Shown piece by piece: positions 17,715-26,868 of a stretch of DNA of 64,000 nt. The notes under the pieces are model-generated. The model was given only the letters and a program-made list of their open reading frames with translations, was not told the origin of the DNA and did no database searches. The number at the start of each line of letters is the position of its first letter. Positions within the stretch are counted from its first letter, which is position 1. A program made the translations under genes and the position numbers. The stretch comes from Micromonospora sp. H61 (GTDB lineage: Bacteria > Actinomycetota > Actinomycetes > Mycobacteriales > Micromonosporaceae), in assembly GCF_018070325.1 (NCBI RefSeq), contig NZ_JAGPXY010000013.1, positions 1 to 64,000 of the forward strand, given 5' to 3'.

Positions 17715-18341
17715 GTGAAGTTTTCCTTCCGCCCCACCGAGGGCGCCTTCTACGAGCTCTTCACCAGGGCCGCGCAGAACCTGGTCCGGGGCACCGCGCT
17801 GCTCAACGAGCTGGCCCTGCCCGGCGTGGACGTGCAGTCCGTCAGCGAGCGGCTGACCGAGGTCGAGCACGACAGCGACCAGATCACCCACGAGCTGTAC
17901 AAGAAGATCAACTCAACGTTCATCACCCCGTTCGACCGGGAGGACATCTACCGGCTCGGCTCGCTGCTGGACGACGTGATGGACCACCTGGAAGCGGTCG
18001 GTGACCTGCTCTACCTGTACGGGCTGACCGAGCTTCCGGCGCTGCCCCGCGAGCTGCACGAGATGGTCAACGTGCTCGACCAGCAGGCCAAGCTGACCGC
18101 CGACGCGATGCCCCGGCTGAAGTCGATGAAGGACCTCGAGGACTACTGGATCGAGTGCAACCGGCTGGAGAACGAGGGCGACCGGATCAACCGGCAACTG
18201 CTCGTCCGGCTCTTCTCCGGTGAGTACGACGCGTTGACGGTGCTGAAGATGAAGGAGGTCGCCGACGAGCTGGAGGCCGCCTGCGACGCCTTCGAGCACG
18301 TGGCCAACACCGTCGAGACCATCGCCGTCAAGGAGTCCTGA
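17715..18341 (+). CDS. DUF47 (PhoU-like) phosphate transport accessory protein
   Basis: A 208-residue all-helical protein of the DUF47/PhoU_div family, usually encoded beside a Pit phosphate transporter and thought to regulate it. The conserved opening KFSFRPTEGAFYELF and the metal-binding type acidic motifs EVEHDSDQITHEL and ENEGDRINRQL (PhoU-like E/DxxxD) are both present. It starts at GTG 17715 and stops five bases before the Pit gene, so the two are one operon. A PHO-box-like repeat and a possible TAGCAT -10 lie upstream. Confidence 0.9.
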   Translation: MKFSFRPTEGAFYELFTRAAQNLVRGTALLNELALPGVDVQSVSERLTEVEHDSDQITHELYKKINSTFITPFDREDIYRLGSLLDDVMDHLEAVGDLLYLYGLTELPALPRELHEMVNVLDQQAKLTADAMPRLKSMKDLEDYWIECNRLENEGDRINRQLLVRLFSGEYDALTVLKMKEVADELEAACDAFEHVANTVETIAVKES

Positions 18342-18345
18342 GCCG

Positions 18346-19353
18346 GTGACTCCCGAACTCATCGCCGTGCTGGCGGTGATCGCGGTGGCCCTGGCGTTCG
18401 ACTACACCAACGGCTTCCACGACGCCGCCAACGCGATCGCCACCAGCGTCTCCACCCGTGCACTGACACCTCGGATCGCCCTCGGGCTCGCCGCGGTCGG
18501 CAACTTCGTCGGCGCCCACTTCGGCGCCGGCGTGGCCAAGACCGTCGGCGACGGTCTGGTCACCCTCCCCACCGGGGTGAGCAGCCTCGGGGTGGTCTTC
18601 GCCGGTGTGCTCGGCGCGATCGCCTGGAACCTGATCACCTGGTACTTCGGTCTACCTTCGTCGTCCTCGCACGCGCTCTTCGGCGGCCTAGTCGGCGCGA
18701 CCCTGCTCTCCACCGGCGGCATCGTGCAGTGGGTCAACATCGGCGAGAAGGTGCTGCTGCCGATGGTGCTGTCGCCGATCGTCGGCCTCACCCTCGGCTA
18801 CCTGCTGATGCTGGCCATCCTGTGGCTGTTCCGGAAGGGGCAGCCGGGCAAACTCAACCGGGGCTTCCGCTGGGCGCAGACCGCCTCGGCGGCCGCCATG
18901 TCGGTCGGCCACGGCATGCAGGACGCCGCCAAGACCATGGGCATCGTGGTGCTGGCGCTCTACACCGGTGGTTTCCAGGAGAGCAAGACGCACATCCCGG
19001 GCTGGGTGTTCTGGACCTCGGCGACGATGCTGGCCCTCGGCACGTACGCCGGCGGCTGGCGGATCATCCGTACCCTCGGACGCAAGATCATCGACCTGGG
19101 GCCGCCGGAGGGCTTCGCCGCTGAGACCGTCGCCAGCGCAGTGCTCTACTTCAACGCACTGGTGCTGAAGGCGCCGATCTCCACCACCCACACCATCACC
19201 TCGGCGATCATGGGTGTGGGCGCGACCAAGCGACTCTCCGCGGTCCGCTGGAACGTGGCCGGCAACATCGTGCTCGCCTGGATCATCACGTTCCCGGCCT
19301 CCGCGCTGATCGCGTGCGTCACCTACCTGCTGGTCCGGCCGCTCTTCGGCTGA
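18346..19353 (+). CDS. pit: Low-affinity inorganic phosphate transporter, Pit family
   Basis: A 335-residue cation-coupled phosphate permease with about eight to ten membrane segments. Both halves of the PHO4 duplicated signature are visible: DYTNGFHDAANAIATSVST at the N-terminus and SVGHGMQDAAKTMGIV with PISTTHTITSAIMGVG in the second half. GLPSSSSHALFGGLVGA is also typical. GTG 18346 follows the DUF47 stop after four bases, implying translational coupling. The short length is normal for actinobacterial PitH1-type proteins. A strong hairpin terminator follows the gene. Confidence 0.93.
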   Translation: MTPELIAVLAVIAVALAFDYTNGFHDAANAIATSVSTRALTPRIALGLAAVGNFVGAHFGAGVAKTVGDGLVTLPTGVSSLGVVFAGVLGAIAWNLITWYFGLPSSSSHALFGGLVGATLLSTGGIVQWVNIGEKVLLPMVLSPIVGLTLGYLLMLAILWLFRKGQPGKLNRGFRWAQTASAAAMSVGHGMQDAAKTMGIVVLALYTGGFQESKTHIPGWVFWTSATMLALGTYAGGWRIIRTLGRKIIDLGPPEGFAAETVASAVLYFNALVLKAPISTTHTITSAIMGVGATKRLSAVRWNVAGNIVLAWIITFPASALIACVTYLLVRPLFG

Positions 19354-19359
19354 GTTTCC

Positions 19360-19404
19360 GGAAGGGCCCCCGGTCACGGTCCAGCCGTGGCCGGGGGCCC
19401 TTCC
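19360..19404 (+). terminator. Rho-independent-like terminator after pit
   Basis: Near-perfect 20-base arms (19360-19379 and 19385-19404, arm core GGAAGGGCCCCCGG) with a five-base loop. It lies between the convergent pit and oxidoreductase genes and should act on both transcripts. There is no long T tract, as is common in this G+C range. Confidence 0.8.
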
Positions 19405-19409
19405 GCTGT

Positions 19410-20378
19410 TCAGACGTAGCGCACGCCGATCTGCTCGCGGACCGTGTCCAGCAGGGTCATCACCTCGAGGGTCGTGGCATGCGGTACCGCTGGGCTCTCG
19501 GTCAGGCCGGCGGCCAGGCAGCGCTGCACCTCGATCGCCTCGTACTGGTAGCCGTTGCCGGCCCCGTCGGCGACGATCGTCTCCGGCTCCGCGCCGGCCC
19601 GGTGCAGGGTCACCGAACCCGGCCGGAAGAACGGCTCCGGCAGGTCGATCCGCCCCGTGGTGCCCGTTACCGAGGCGGTCTGCCCGCTCAACCCGACCAT
19701 GCCGCAGCTCAGCGTTGCCAGGGCTCCGGTGTCGTAGCCGAACAGCATGCCCGTGTTCTCGTCCGTCCCCTCCGGGCCGAGCTGCGCCCAGGACCGGACG
19801 TGCTGCGGCACCCCGAGCAGCAGGTGGGCCAGGCTGATCGGGTAGATCCCCAGGTCGAGCAGGGCGCCCCCGCCCAGCGCCGCGTTGCGCATCCGGTGCT
19901 CCGGCGGGAACGGCCCGGCCACCCCGAAGTCGGCCCGGACGCCGGTCACCGTGCCGATCGCCCCGTCCGCGATCAGCTCGACCACCCGCAGGATCAGCGG
20001 GTTCAGCCGCATCCACATGGCCTCCATCAGGAAGACCCCGGCGGCGCGGGCAGTGTCGATCAACTCGGTGCTGGTGGCCAGGTCGAGGGTGAACGGCTTC
20101 TCCAACAGCACCGCCCGCCCGGCGGTGAGGCAGGTCATCGCCGCCTCGTAGTGCGCGGAATGCGGGGTCGCCACGTAGATCGCGTCCACCTCCGGGTCGG
20201 CGGCCAACTCCACCCAGGAGCCGTAGGCACGCTTCGCGCCGTACGTGTCGGCGAAGCGCCGCGCGCTCTCCGCGGCGCGGGAACCGACCGCTACCAACTC
20301 GGCGTCCGGCACCAGCCGGAGGTCTTCGGCGAAACGGCTGGCGATGTGGCCGGTGGCCAGGATGCCCCAACGAGTCAT
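19410..20378 (-). CDS. Gfo/Idh/MocA family NAD(P)-dependent oxidoreductase
   Basis: A 322-residue dehydrogenase. The N-terminal Rossmann fold opens WGILATGHIASRFAEDL, and the family motif LLEKPFTLD supplies the conserved EKP lysine. The C-terminal substrate domain has GGGALLDLGIYPISLA with the Asp and Tyr-region residues seen in related dehydrogenases such as dimeric dihydrodiol dehydrogenase-like proteins. The substrate is probably a sugar, polyol or diol, but cannot be fixed. ATG 20378 gives MTRWGIL. It is divergent from the NUDIX gene and not obviously linked to the phosphate genes on either side. Confidence 0.87.
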   Translation of the reverse strand: MTRWGILATGHIASRFAEDLRLVPDAELVAVGSRAAESARRFADTYGAKRAYGSWVELAADPEVDAIYVATPHSAHYEAAMTCLTAGRAVLLEKPFTLDLATSTELIDTARAAGVFLMEAMWMRLNPLILRVVELIADGAIGTVTGVRADFGVAGPFPPEHRMRNAALGGGALLDLGIYPISLAHLLLGVPQHVRSWAQLGPEGTDENTGMLFGYDTGALATLSCGMVGLSGQTASVTGTTGRIDLPEPFFRPGSVTLHRAGAEPETIVADGAGNGYQYEAIEVQRCLAAGLTESPAVPHATTLEVMTLLDTVREQIGVRYV

Positions 20379-20460
20379 GCCGGAACGCTAGCCGAGCCAG
20401 GTGAACCCCCCACTGCCCGGCCGACGACCAGTTCATCCGGCGGGAACTAGGCTCGCGGGC

Positions 20461-21294
20461 ATGACGATCGACAGTGACGGCTTCGCCGCCCCGGCCGCCC
20501 TGGTCGAGCACGCCCGCCGGTTTCAGGCAGAGGGTGGCATTCCGGCGACGCCGCGGGTCGCGGCCACCGTCTTGCTGCTGCGTCCGAGCGAGGCCGACTT
20601 CGAGGTGTACGTCATCCGCCGGGTCGCCGCGATGACCTTCGGCGGGATGTACGCCTTCCCCGGGGGCGGGGTGGACCGCTCCGACTCGGAGGCGCACCTG
20701 GACTGGGCCGGCCCGACGCCGGGCGAGTGGGCGGACCGGCTCGGCGTCGCCCCGGAGGCCGCGCAGGCGGTGGTCTGCGCCGCCGCACGGGAGGTTTTCG
20801 AGGAGGCCGGCGTCCTGCTCGCCGGTCCGAACCGGGAGACCGTGGTGGGCGACGTCAGCGGCGACGACTGGGAGGCAGCACGGCAGGACCTGGAGGGGCG
20901 CCGGCTGGGCTTCGCGGCGCTGCTCGCCGACCGTCAGCTCACCCTTCGATCGGACCTGCTGCTGCCGTGGAGCCGGTGGATCACTCCCGAGTTCGAGCCG
21001 CGCCGCTTCGACACGTACTTTTTCATCGCCCTGTTGCCGGCGGGCCAGCGGACCCGCGACGTCTCCGGCGAGGCCGACCACACCCTGTGGATCCGGCCGG
21101 CGGACGCGCTGGCCCGCGCGCAGGCCGGCGAGCTGACCATGCTGCCACCGACAGTCGTCACGCTGGCCCAGGTGGCCGCGGCCGGTGACCTGGCCGGGGT
21201 GGCGCGGGCGGCGGCCGGTCGGGACGCCGCCACCCCGGTGACCCCGCGCCTGGACCTACCCCCGGACGGCGAACCCCGCTTCGTCCTGGGCTGA
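20461..21294 (+). CDS. NUDIX hydrolase, NUDT19/NUDT7-like
   Basis: A 277-residue NUDIX protein. The region FGGMYAFPGGGVDRSDSE leads into the Nudix helix, where AAREVFEEAGVLLAG carries the REVFEEAG core for Mg2+ binding. An insert of about 40 residues between the glycine motif and the helix resembles the eukaryotic NUDT19/NUDT7 CoA pyrophosphatases. Acyl-CoA or similar diphosphates are therefore plausible substrates, though unproven. ATG 20461 gives MTIDSDGFAAP. The gene is followed by a palindromic element that separates it from the convergent pst operon. Confidence 0.85.
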   Translation: MTIDSDGFAAPAALVEHARRFQAEGGIPATPRVAATVLLLRPSEADFEVYVIRRVAAMTFGGMYAFPGGGVDRSDSEAHLDWAGPTPGEWADRLGVAPEAAQAVVCAAAREVFEEAGVLLAGPNRETVVGDVSGDDWEAARQDLEGRRLGFAALLADRQLTLRSDLLLPWSRWITPEFEPRRFDTYFFIALLPAGQRTRDVSGEADHTLWIRPADALARAQAGELTMLPPTVVTLAQVAAAGDLAGVARAAAGRDAATPVTPRLDLPPDGEPRFVLG

Positions 21295-21318
21295 CTCCAC
21301 GCACCGCCCCCGCTCCGC

Positions 21319-21385
21319 GATCTTGCGCTTTCTGTCGCGACATAAGGGGCATCCCACTCATCTCGACAACCGAAACTGCAAGATC
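21319..21385. repeat. 67-base palindromic interspersed element, copy 1
   Basis: The left arm starts GATCTTGCGCTTTCTGTCG (21319-21337) and the right arm ends AAACTGCAAGATC (21373-21385). The centre contains CATAAGGGGCAT. The same arms, length and similar centre recur at 54575-54641 and 63582-63649. It sits between the convergent NUDIX and pstB genes. GCGATCTTGC is partly repeated just after it (21389-21398). Confidence 0.85.
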
Positions 21386-21429
21386 GGCGCGATCTTGCTC
21401 GACGGGGCGGTACTGGTGCTGGAGATGGG

Positions 21430-21462
21430 ACCGGCGCCCACGCCAGGAGGCGGGGCGCCGGT
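21430..21462 (-). terminator. Hairpin terminator after pstB
   Basis: Perfect 10-base arms, ACCGGCGCCC (21430-21439) and GGGCGCCGGT (21453-21462), lie just beyond the pstB stop. It is a likely end of the pstSCAB transcript. Confidence 0.6.
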
Positions 21463-21479
21463 GACCGGACCAGGTCGGC

Positions 21480-22256
21480 TCAGCCGAAGCGGCCGGTGAT
21501 GTAGTCCTCGGTCTTCTTCACGCTCGGGTTGCTGAAGATCTTCTGGGTGTTGTCGTACTCGATCAGCCGGCCCGGGTCGCCGGTCTTCTCGATCGAGAAG
21601 AAGGCGGTCCGGTCCGAGACACGCGCTGCCTGCTGCATGTTGTGCGTCACGATGATGATCGTGAACTTGTCCTTGAGCTGGAACATCAGGTCCTCGATCG
21701 CCAGCGTGGAGATCGGGTCCAGGGCGGAGCACGGCTCGTCCATCAGGACGACCTGCGGCTCGACCGCGATGGTCCGGGCGATGCAGAGCCGCTGCTGCTG
21801 ACCGCCGGAGAGGCCCGCGCCGGGCTTGCCGAGCCGGTCCTTGACCTCGCCCCACAGGTTCGCGGCGCGCAGGGCCTTCTCGGCCGCGTCCTCCAGGATC
21901 GACTTCTTGCGGACCCCGTTGAGCTTCAGCCCGGCCACCACGTTCTCGAAGATGCTCATGGTGGGGAACGGGTTCGGCCGCTGGAAGACCATGCCGATGG
22001 TGCGGCGGACCGCCGTGACGTCCACGTCCCGGTCGTAGATGTCCTGGTCGTCGATGGTCAGGCTGCCCTCGACCCGGGCCCCCGGCAGCACCTCGTGCAT
22101 CCGGTTGATCGACCGCAGGAACGTGGACTTGCCGCAGCCGGACGGCCCGATGAGAGCGGTGACCGTCTTCGGCTCGACAGTCAGGTTGATGTTCTCGATT
22201 GCCTTGAAGCCGCCGTAGTACGCGGTGACGTTCGAGGCGGAGACGCGCTTGGCCAT
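21480..22256 (-). CDS. pstB: Phosphate ABC transporter ATP-binding protein
   Basis: The 258-residue ATPase of the high-affinity phosphate importer. Walker A is GPSGCGKST, the signature motif is [13 protein letters not shown], Walker B is [13 protein letters not shown], and the switch His lies in [13 protein letters not shown]. The Q-loop region [10 protein letters not shown] is the characteristic PstB form. ATG 22256 is preceded by GGAGG at a good distance, which overrides the open upstream frame. It is the last gene of pstSCAB on the minus strand, 17 bases after pstA. Confidence 0.97.
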   Translation of the reverse strand: MAKRVSASNVTAYYGGFKAIENINLTVEPKTVTALIGPSGCGKSTFLRSINRMHEVLPGARVEGSLTIDDQDIYDRDVDVTAVRRTIGMVFQRPNPFPTMSIFENVVAGLKLNGVRKKSILEDAAEKALRAANLWGEVKDRLGKPGAGLSGGQQQRLCIARTIAVEPQVVLMDEPCSALDPISTLAIEDLMFQLKDKFTIIIVTHNMQQAARVSDRTAFFSIEKTGDPGRLIEYDNTQKIFSNPSVKKTEDYITGRFG

Positions 22257-22273
22257 GGTGGTACCTCCGGGGT

Positions 22274-23362
22274 TCATCGGCTGAGCCTGTTGCGACGGGC
22301 CAGCAGCTTCGCCGCGATCGTCAGGATGAGCACGAGGGCGACCAGGGTGAGTGCCGCGGTCCACGCCCGTGCCGGGGCGTACTTCGACGCGTCGCCGGCC
22401 TGCTGGTAGACGAAGAGGGACAGCGACGACTGGCTGTTCTCGAAGGGGTTGGTGTTGATCGCGGCGCCACCGCCGGCGACCAGCAGCACCGGCGCGGTCT
22501 CACCGGCCGCGCGGGCGATGGCGAGCATGACGCCGGTGACGATGCCGGGCAGCGCCGTCGGCAGCACCACCCGCAGGATGGTCTTCCACTTGGGTACGCC
22601 GAGCGCGTACGCGCCCTCGCGCAGTGGTGCCGGTACGAGGCGGAGCATCTCCTCGGTGGACCGGACGATGGTGGGCAGCATGAGCACGCTCAGCGCGAGC
22701 GCGGCGGCGAAGCCGGAGAAGCTGGGCCGACCGTCGTTGAACCACGGCGACACGATCAGCACCCAGAACGCCAGCACGAAGAGGCCGGAGACGATCGACG
22801 GGATGCCGGTCATCACGTCCACGAAGAACCGGATCGCGAAGGCGAACTTGCCGCGCCCGTACTCGACGATGTAGATCGCGCAGAGAACGCCGAGCGGGAC
22901 GGTGATCAGGGTGGCGATGCCGACCTGCTCCAGCGTGCCGACGATCGCGTGGTACGCGCCGCCGTTGGCGTCCCGGGCCCCGATGTTGTTCATCGAGGTC
23001 TGGAAGAAGTTGACGTCCAGTCGGTCGGCGCCCTTGCTGACCAGCGTCCAGACCACCGACACGAGCGGCAGCACCGCCAGCACGAAGGCGGAGTGGATCA
23101 GTGCGCTCCAGGTGCGGTTGCGCGCCGATCGGCGCCCCTCGACCGCGTTGGCGGCGGCGAAGAGCCCGACCAGGTAGAGGATCGCGCCGAGGACGACCAC
23201 GAGGACCGGGCCGCCGATGCCGGTGCCGTAGACGATCACGGCGGAGAGCGCCAGGGCCGCCACGGCGATGGCCGGGGCGGCGTACCAGGGCAGCCGCTTG
23301 GCCCGCAGCGAGTCGGGCTGGGCCGGCGGCCGGGTGCGGTGGGAGGTGGCGGTTGTGGTCAT
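22274..23362 (-). CDS. pstA: Phosphate ABC transporter permease PstA
   Basis: A 362-residue inner-membrane permease. A disordered N-terminal tail (about 25 residues) is followed by two extra hydrophobic segments, then the standard six-segment BPD_transp_1 domain with [22 protein letters not shown] as the EAA loop that docks on PstB. Its ATG at 23362 overlaps the pstC stop (ATGA), so the two permeases are translationally coupled. The N-terminal extension makes it longer than the approximately 300 residues of E. coli PstA, which is usual in actinobacteria. Confidence 0.95.
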   Translation of the reverse strand: MTTTATSHRTRPPAQPDSLRAKRLPWYAAPAIAVAALALSAVIVYGTGIGGPVLVVVLGAILYLVGLFAAANAVEGRRSARNRTWSALIHSAFVLAVLPLVSVVWTLVSKGADRLDVNFFQTSMNNIGARDANGGAYHAIVGTLEQVGIATLITVPLGVLCAIYIVEYGRGKFAFAIRFFVDVMTGIPSIVSGLFVLAFWVLIVSPWFNDGRPSFSGFAAALALSVLMLPTIVRSTEEMLRLVPAPLREGAYALGVPKWKTILRVVLPTALPGIVTGVMLAIARAAGETAPVLLVAGGGAAINTNPFENSQSSLSLFVYQQAGDASKYAPARAWTAALTLVALVLILTIAAKLLARRNRLSR

Positions 23363-24450
23363 GCGGCCGACTCCGTGAACTCCCGGCGGCGGTAGATGAT
23401 CGCCCGCGCCGTGATGTTGACGATCAGCGTGATGGCGAACAGCACCAGGCCGGAGGCGATGAGCGCGCCCCGGCCGGTCTCGTTCGCCTCGCCGAACGCG
23501 TTGGCGATGTTGGCGGCGATGGTGTTGCCGCCGTTCTGGATCAGGTTGAACGAGATGCCGAAGGTGATGCCGAGGGTCAGCGCCAGGGCGATGGTCTCGC
23601 CGAGCGCCCGGCCGAGGCCGAGCATCATCGCGGCGATGATGCCGGGGCGGCCGTAGGGGAGCACCGCGGTGCGGAGCATCTCCCAGCGGGTGGCGCCCAG
23701 GGCGAGGGCGGCCTCCTCGTTCGCGGTGGGCGTCTGGAGGAACACCTCGCGGGAGAGCGAGGTGATGATCGGCAACACCATGATCGCGAGTACCAGGGCG
23801 CCGAGCATGACGGACGCCCCGAAGGGGCCGTCGCCGCCGAAGAGCGGGATCCAGCCGAAGTGCTGGTTCAGCCAGACCGAGAAGTCCCGGACGGGGCTGC
23901 TGAAGACGTCCCGCCCCCAGAGGCCGAAGACCACGCTCGGCACTGCGGCGAGGAGGTCGATCAGGAAGCCGAGCGCGGTGCCCAACCGGCGCGGCGCGTA
24001 GTGCGAGAGGTAGAGGGCGATGCCCAGCGCCACCGGCACCGCCATGAGCAGTGCCAGCGCCGAGCTGAGCACGGTGCCGAAGGCGAGCGCACCGATGCCG
24101 AACTTCGGCTCCGTCTCGTTGGGCGACCAGCCCTCGTAGGACCAGAAGTTCTCGGTGTTGGCGTGTAGGGCCGGCACCGCCTTGACGACCAGGAAGATCG
24201 CGATGGCGGCGATGATGACCAGAACGGCGGTGCCGGCGGCCAGGGTGAGACCGCGGAAGGCCCGCTCGGCGCCGAACCTACGGCTGCGCGGCAGTGCGCC
24301 GCCGCCGCCCAGCCCGGTGCCGCCCGGGGAACGGGTGCTGACTGGTGCCTCGGCCACACGCGCCGAGGCACCGGCGGGCCACTCGTGACTCTGGGTCACG
24401 CGCGTCCCGCCGGTGCCGGCGTCGGCCGAGCGGTGGGGGGTGTCACCCAT
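23359..24450 (-). CDS. pstC: Phosphate ABC transporter permease PstC
   Basis: A 363-residue permease pairing with PstA to form the phosphate channel. A Gly/Ala-rich cytoplasmic tail (about 60 residues) precedes the first membrane segment LTLAAGTAVLVIIAAIAIFLV. The EAA loop is NEEAALALGATRWEMLRT, followed by GRALGETIAL, a strongly conserved PstC/PstA element. The stop overlaps the pstA start, and pstS ends about 35 bases before this gene's ATG 24450 in transcript direction. Confidence 0.95.
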   Translation of the reverse strand: MGDTPHRSADAGTGGTRVTQSHEWPAGASARVAEAPVSTRSPGGTGLGGGGALPRSRRFGAERAFRGLTLAAGTAVLVIIAAIAIFLVVKAVPALHANTENFWSYEGWSPNETEPKFGIGALAFGTVLSSALALLMAVPVALGIALYLSHYAPRRLGTALGFLIDLLAAVPSVVFGLWGRDVFSSPVRDFSVWLNQHFGWIPLFGGDGPFGASVMLGALVLAIMVLPIITSLSREVFLQTPTANEEAALALGATRWEMLRTAVLPYGRPGIIAAMMLGLGRALGETIALALTLGITFGISFNLIQNGGNTIAANIANAFGEANETGRGALIASGLVLFAITLIVNITARAIIYRRREFTESAA

Positions 24451-24485
24451 CTGCTCGCTCGATTCGATTGCGGAGTTGGTGTCGG

Positions 24486-25592
24486 TCAGGAGATGTTCTT
24501 GACTGCGGCCTCGACCTTGGTGCGGACGCTCTCCGGCAGCGGGGCGTAGCCCAGCTCGGTCATGGCAGCCTGGCCCTCGGTGCTGGCGGCGTAGCCCAGC
24601 AGGCCCTTGACCAGCGGCAGCTTGTCGGCGGCGAGGCCCTTGCTGCAGACGATCTCGTACGTCGCCAGGACGATCGGGTAGGCCCCGGCCTCCTTGGTGT
24701 TGTAGTCGATCGACAGCTTGAGGTCGTCGCCCTGGCCCTCGACCTTGGCGCCGGCGATGGTCTTGCCGGCGGCCTCGGCGGTCAGCGCGGCGAACTCACC
24801 CGCACCGTTACCGATCTTGGACATCTTCAGGCCGGCGTTCTCGGCGAACGACCACTCCATGTAGCCGATGGAGCCGTCGGCACCCTTGACCCGGCTGGCC
24901 ACGCCGTCCGAGCCCTTGGCGCCGGTGCCGCCCGGGGCCTTCCACGCCTTGGCCTTGCCGAGGGTCCAGTCGGCCTCAGCGGTCTTGGAGAGGAAGTTGG
25001 TGAAGTTGTCGGTGGTGCCCGACTCGTCCGAGCGGTGGACGGTCTGGATCGTGGTCGCCGGGAGGGTGGCACCCGGGTTGTCGGCCTTGATCGCCGCGTC
25101 GTCCCACTTGGTCACCTTGCCGGCGAAGATCTTCGCCAGGGTGGCCGGCTTGAGCTGGAGGTTGTCCACGCCGCTCACGTTGTAGGCGACGGCCACCGGG
25201 CCGATCACCATCGGCAGGTGGATGGCCTTGCCACCGACGCACTTGGCGTCGGCCTGCGGCTGCTCCTCCGGCTTGAGCGCGGAGTCGGAGCCGGCGAAGT
25301 CGGCCGTCCCGGCGATGAACGCCTGGATGCCGGCGCCCGAGCCGCTGGGCTCGTAGTTGATCGTTACACCCTGGCACTTCTGCTGGTACGCCTTGATCCA
25401 TTCGGCCATGGCGTTCTTCTGCGCCGACGAGCCCTGGGCGTTCAGCGTGCCGGTAGCGCAGTCGACCGCGGCGGCCGAGCCCGAAGCGCTGGCGCCGGGG
25501 GTGGGCTCGTTGTTGTCCGAGCCGCATGCGCTGAGACCGAGCGTCGCAGCAAGGGCGAGGCCGGCAATCGCGCCGTACCGCTGGAGCTTCAC
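24486..25592 (-). CDS. pstS: Phosphate-binding lipoprotein PstS
   Basis: The 368-residue periplasmic-type phosphate receptor, anchored as a lipoprotein: signal LAATLGLSACGS with the lipobox cysteine about 23 residues in. Phosphate-contacting motifs are visible: GSSAQKNAMAEW, GSGAGIQAF, DFAGSDSAL and HRSDESGTTDNFTNFL. GTG 25592 (VKLQRYGAI) is the chosen start, giving a normal signal length. It is the first gene of pstSCAB; a PHO-box-like repeat lies about 112 bases upstream of the start, suggesting induction by phosphate limitation. Confidence 0.95.
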   Translation of the reverse strand: MKLQRYGAIAGLALAATLGLSACGSDNNEPTPGASASGSAAAVDCATGTLNAQGSSAQKNAMAEWIKAYQQKCQGVTINYEPSGSGAGIQAFIAGTADFAGSDSALKPEEQPQADAKCVGGKAIHLPMVIGPVAVAYNVSGVDNLQLKPATLAKIFAGKVTKWDDAAIKADNPGATLPATTIQTVHRSDESGTTDNFTNFLSKTAEADWTLGKAKAWKAPGGTGAKGSDGVASRVKGADGSIGYMEWSFAENAGLKMSKIGNGAGEFAALTAEAAGKTIAGAKVEGQGDDLKLSIDYNTKEAGAYPIVLATYEIVCSKGLAADKLPLVKGLLGYAASTEGQAAMTELGYAPLPESVRTKVEAAVKNIS

Positions 25593-25883
25593 CTGAGGGG
25601 TTTCCCTTCGCGTCTGACTTGGCGCCCCGATCCCGGGGCCCGAGGACCGGCACTGACCGGCTGACACGAAAGTTAGAAGTGCCAGGTAGCCGGTTCGCCG
25701 GTCGCAAGTGAACGCAAGGTGAACACGTACGGCCCCTGAGGTGACCGCTTGCTGAGGGTGAGTTGTCCGTTAAGTGAACCGGGGTACACCTGTCGGAAGT
25801 ATGGGTATATTTCCGGTTCGGCGTTATCCCGCCGACGCTCGACCGTTACCCACCGGTGATGCGGTCGGGGCGACGGCCGACGG
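25593..25883 (-). promoter_or_regulatory. pstS promoter region with PHO box
   Basis: On the minus strand, GTTCACCTTGC and GTTCACTTGC lie back to back (25704-25724), the 11-base direct-repeat pattern of actinobacterial PHO boxes. TAACTT at 25675-25670 is a plausible -10, placing the box just upstream of the -35 region, as expected for an activator. Further single half-sites (GTTCACTTAA around 25770-25779, GGTCACC around 25740-25746) are not in 11-base register. The rest shows no gene. Confidence 0.7.
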
Positions 25884-26810
25884 TCAGCCCAGGTGGTAGT
25901 TGATGTGCGCGGACCAGCGGGCGAAGCCCAGCCGCTCGTAGAGCGCGACGGCCCCGGTGTTCGAGTCGTCCACGTAGAGCATCACCCGGTCGAGGCCACG
26001 CTTGTCCCGCAGGTGTGCCAACCCGGCGGTGGTCAGGGCCCGGCCGAGCCCGCCGCCGTGCGCGGTCGGTTCCACCCCCAGGACGTACACCTCGCCGATT
26101 CGGGCCGACCCCGGCCGCTCGTGCACCTTGGTCCAGTGGAAGCCGAGCAGTCGGCCGGTCGCGGTCTCCTCGGCGAGCAGGAAGCCCGCCGGATCGAACC
26201 ACGACTCGGCGAGGCGGACCCGCAGGTCGTCCGACGTCCACCGGCCCTGTTCGGGATGCTCGGCGAAGGCCCGTGCGTTGAGCGCCAACCAGGCGGTGTC
26301 GTCCGCCCCGGGCCGGAACGCGCGTAGCGCCACCCCGTCGGGCAGGCGCGGCTCACCCAGCGGGGCCGCCAACGGCCGGCGCAACTGCCAGAGCACCCGG
26401 GCGCGGGCGAAGCCGAGGTCGACGGCGAGCGCGGCGGCCGAGGGGTGGTCGCCGTGCGCCCACGCCCGCAGCGGCCCGGTGGCCGAGGCGAGTACGCCCC
26501 GGGCGAGCGCCCGTCCGGTGCCCCGCCGCCGGTACGCGGGGTGCACCACCAGCTCGACCCCGATCCCACCCACCGGGTCGGTGGTGTCCAGGTGCGCGTA
26601 CCCGGTGAGTGTGCCGTCGTCGGCGCGGGCGACCAGATGAACGGCGGGGGCGTCGGGGTCCCGCAGCCGCAGCAGGACGTGTTCGTCGAGCGGGTCCGCT
26701 CCGTCCGTGTCACCGGCGGCGCTGGCGAGGGCGAGTACCTCGGCGATCTCCGCCGGCGCCAGTTGGTCGCTCCGGGTCACCTGGTCGCTGGTCGGCTCCG
26801 CGCTGCTCAT
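25884..26810 (-). CDS. mshD: Mycothiol synthase (mycothiol acetyltransferase)
   Basis: A 308-residue protein with two GNAT domains in tandem (about 1-150 and 160-308). It acetylates the cysteine amine of Cys-GlcN-Ins, the last step of mycothiol synthesis. The acetyl-CoA loop of the first domain is HPAYRRRGTGRAL; that of the second is PTAHGGGLGRALTTAG. The end, MLYVDDSNTGAVALYERLGF and WSAHINYH, is diagnostic of MshD. It sits close to the pst operon and glnR, the same neighbourhood as in Streptomyces. The product is the main thiol buffer of these bacteria and is used by the isomerase-family enzyme at 61.6-62.4 kb. Confidence 0.93.
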   Translation of the reverse strand: MSSAEPTSDQVTRSDQLAPAEIAEVLALASAAGDTDGADPLDEHVLLRLRDPDAPAVHLVARADDGTLTGYAHLDTTDPVGGIGVELVVHPAYRRRGTGRALARGVLASATGPLRAWAHGDHPSAAALAVDLGFARARVLWQLRRPLAAPLGEPRLPDGVALRAFRPGADDTAWLALNARAFAEHPEQGRWTSDDLRVRLAESWFDPAGFLLAEETATGRLLGFHWTKVHERPGSARIGEVYVLGVEPTAHGGGLGRALTTAGLAHLRDKRGLDRVMLYVDDSNTGAVALYERLGFARWSAHINYHLG

Positions 26811-26868
26811 CCCGCCACCGTATCCGTTGCGTGTCGTGGCGCCCGGAGCGTCGCCGTAAAGGCGGGGC

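Noticed and set aside
18688..21081. Minus-strand frame of about 800 codons
   Set aside because: It crosses pit, a terminator, an oxidoreductase and a NUDIX gene, all well supported in other frames.
25733..25800. Further GTTCACC-like half-sites before pstS as a second PHO box
   Set aside because: They are spaced 16-17 bases instead of 11, so they do not form the required direct repeat.
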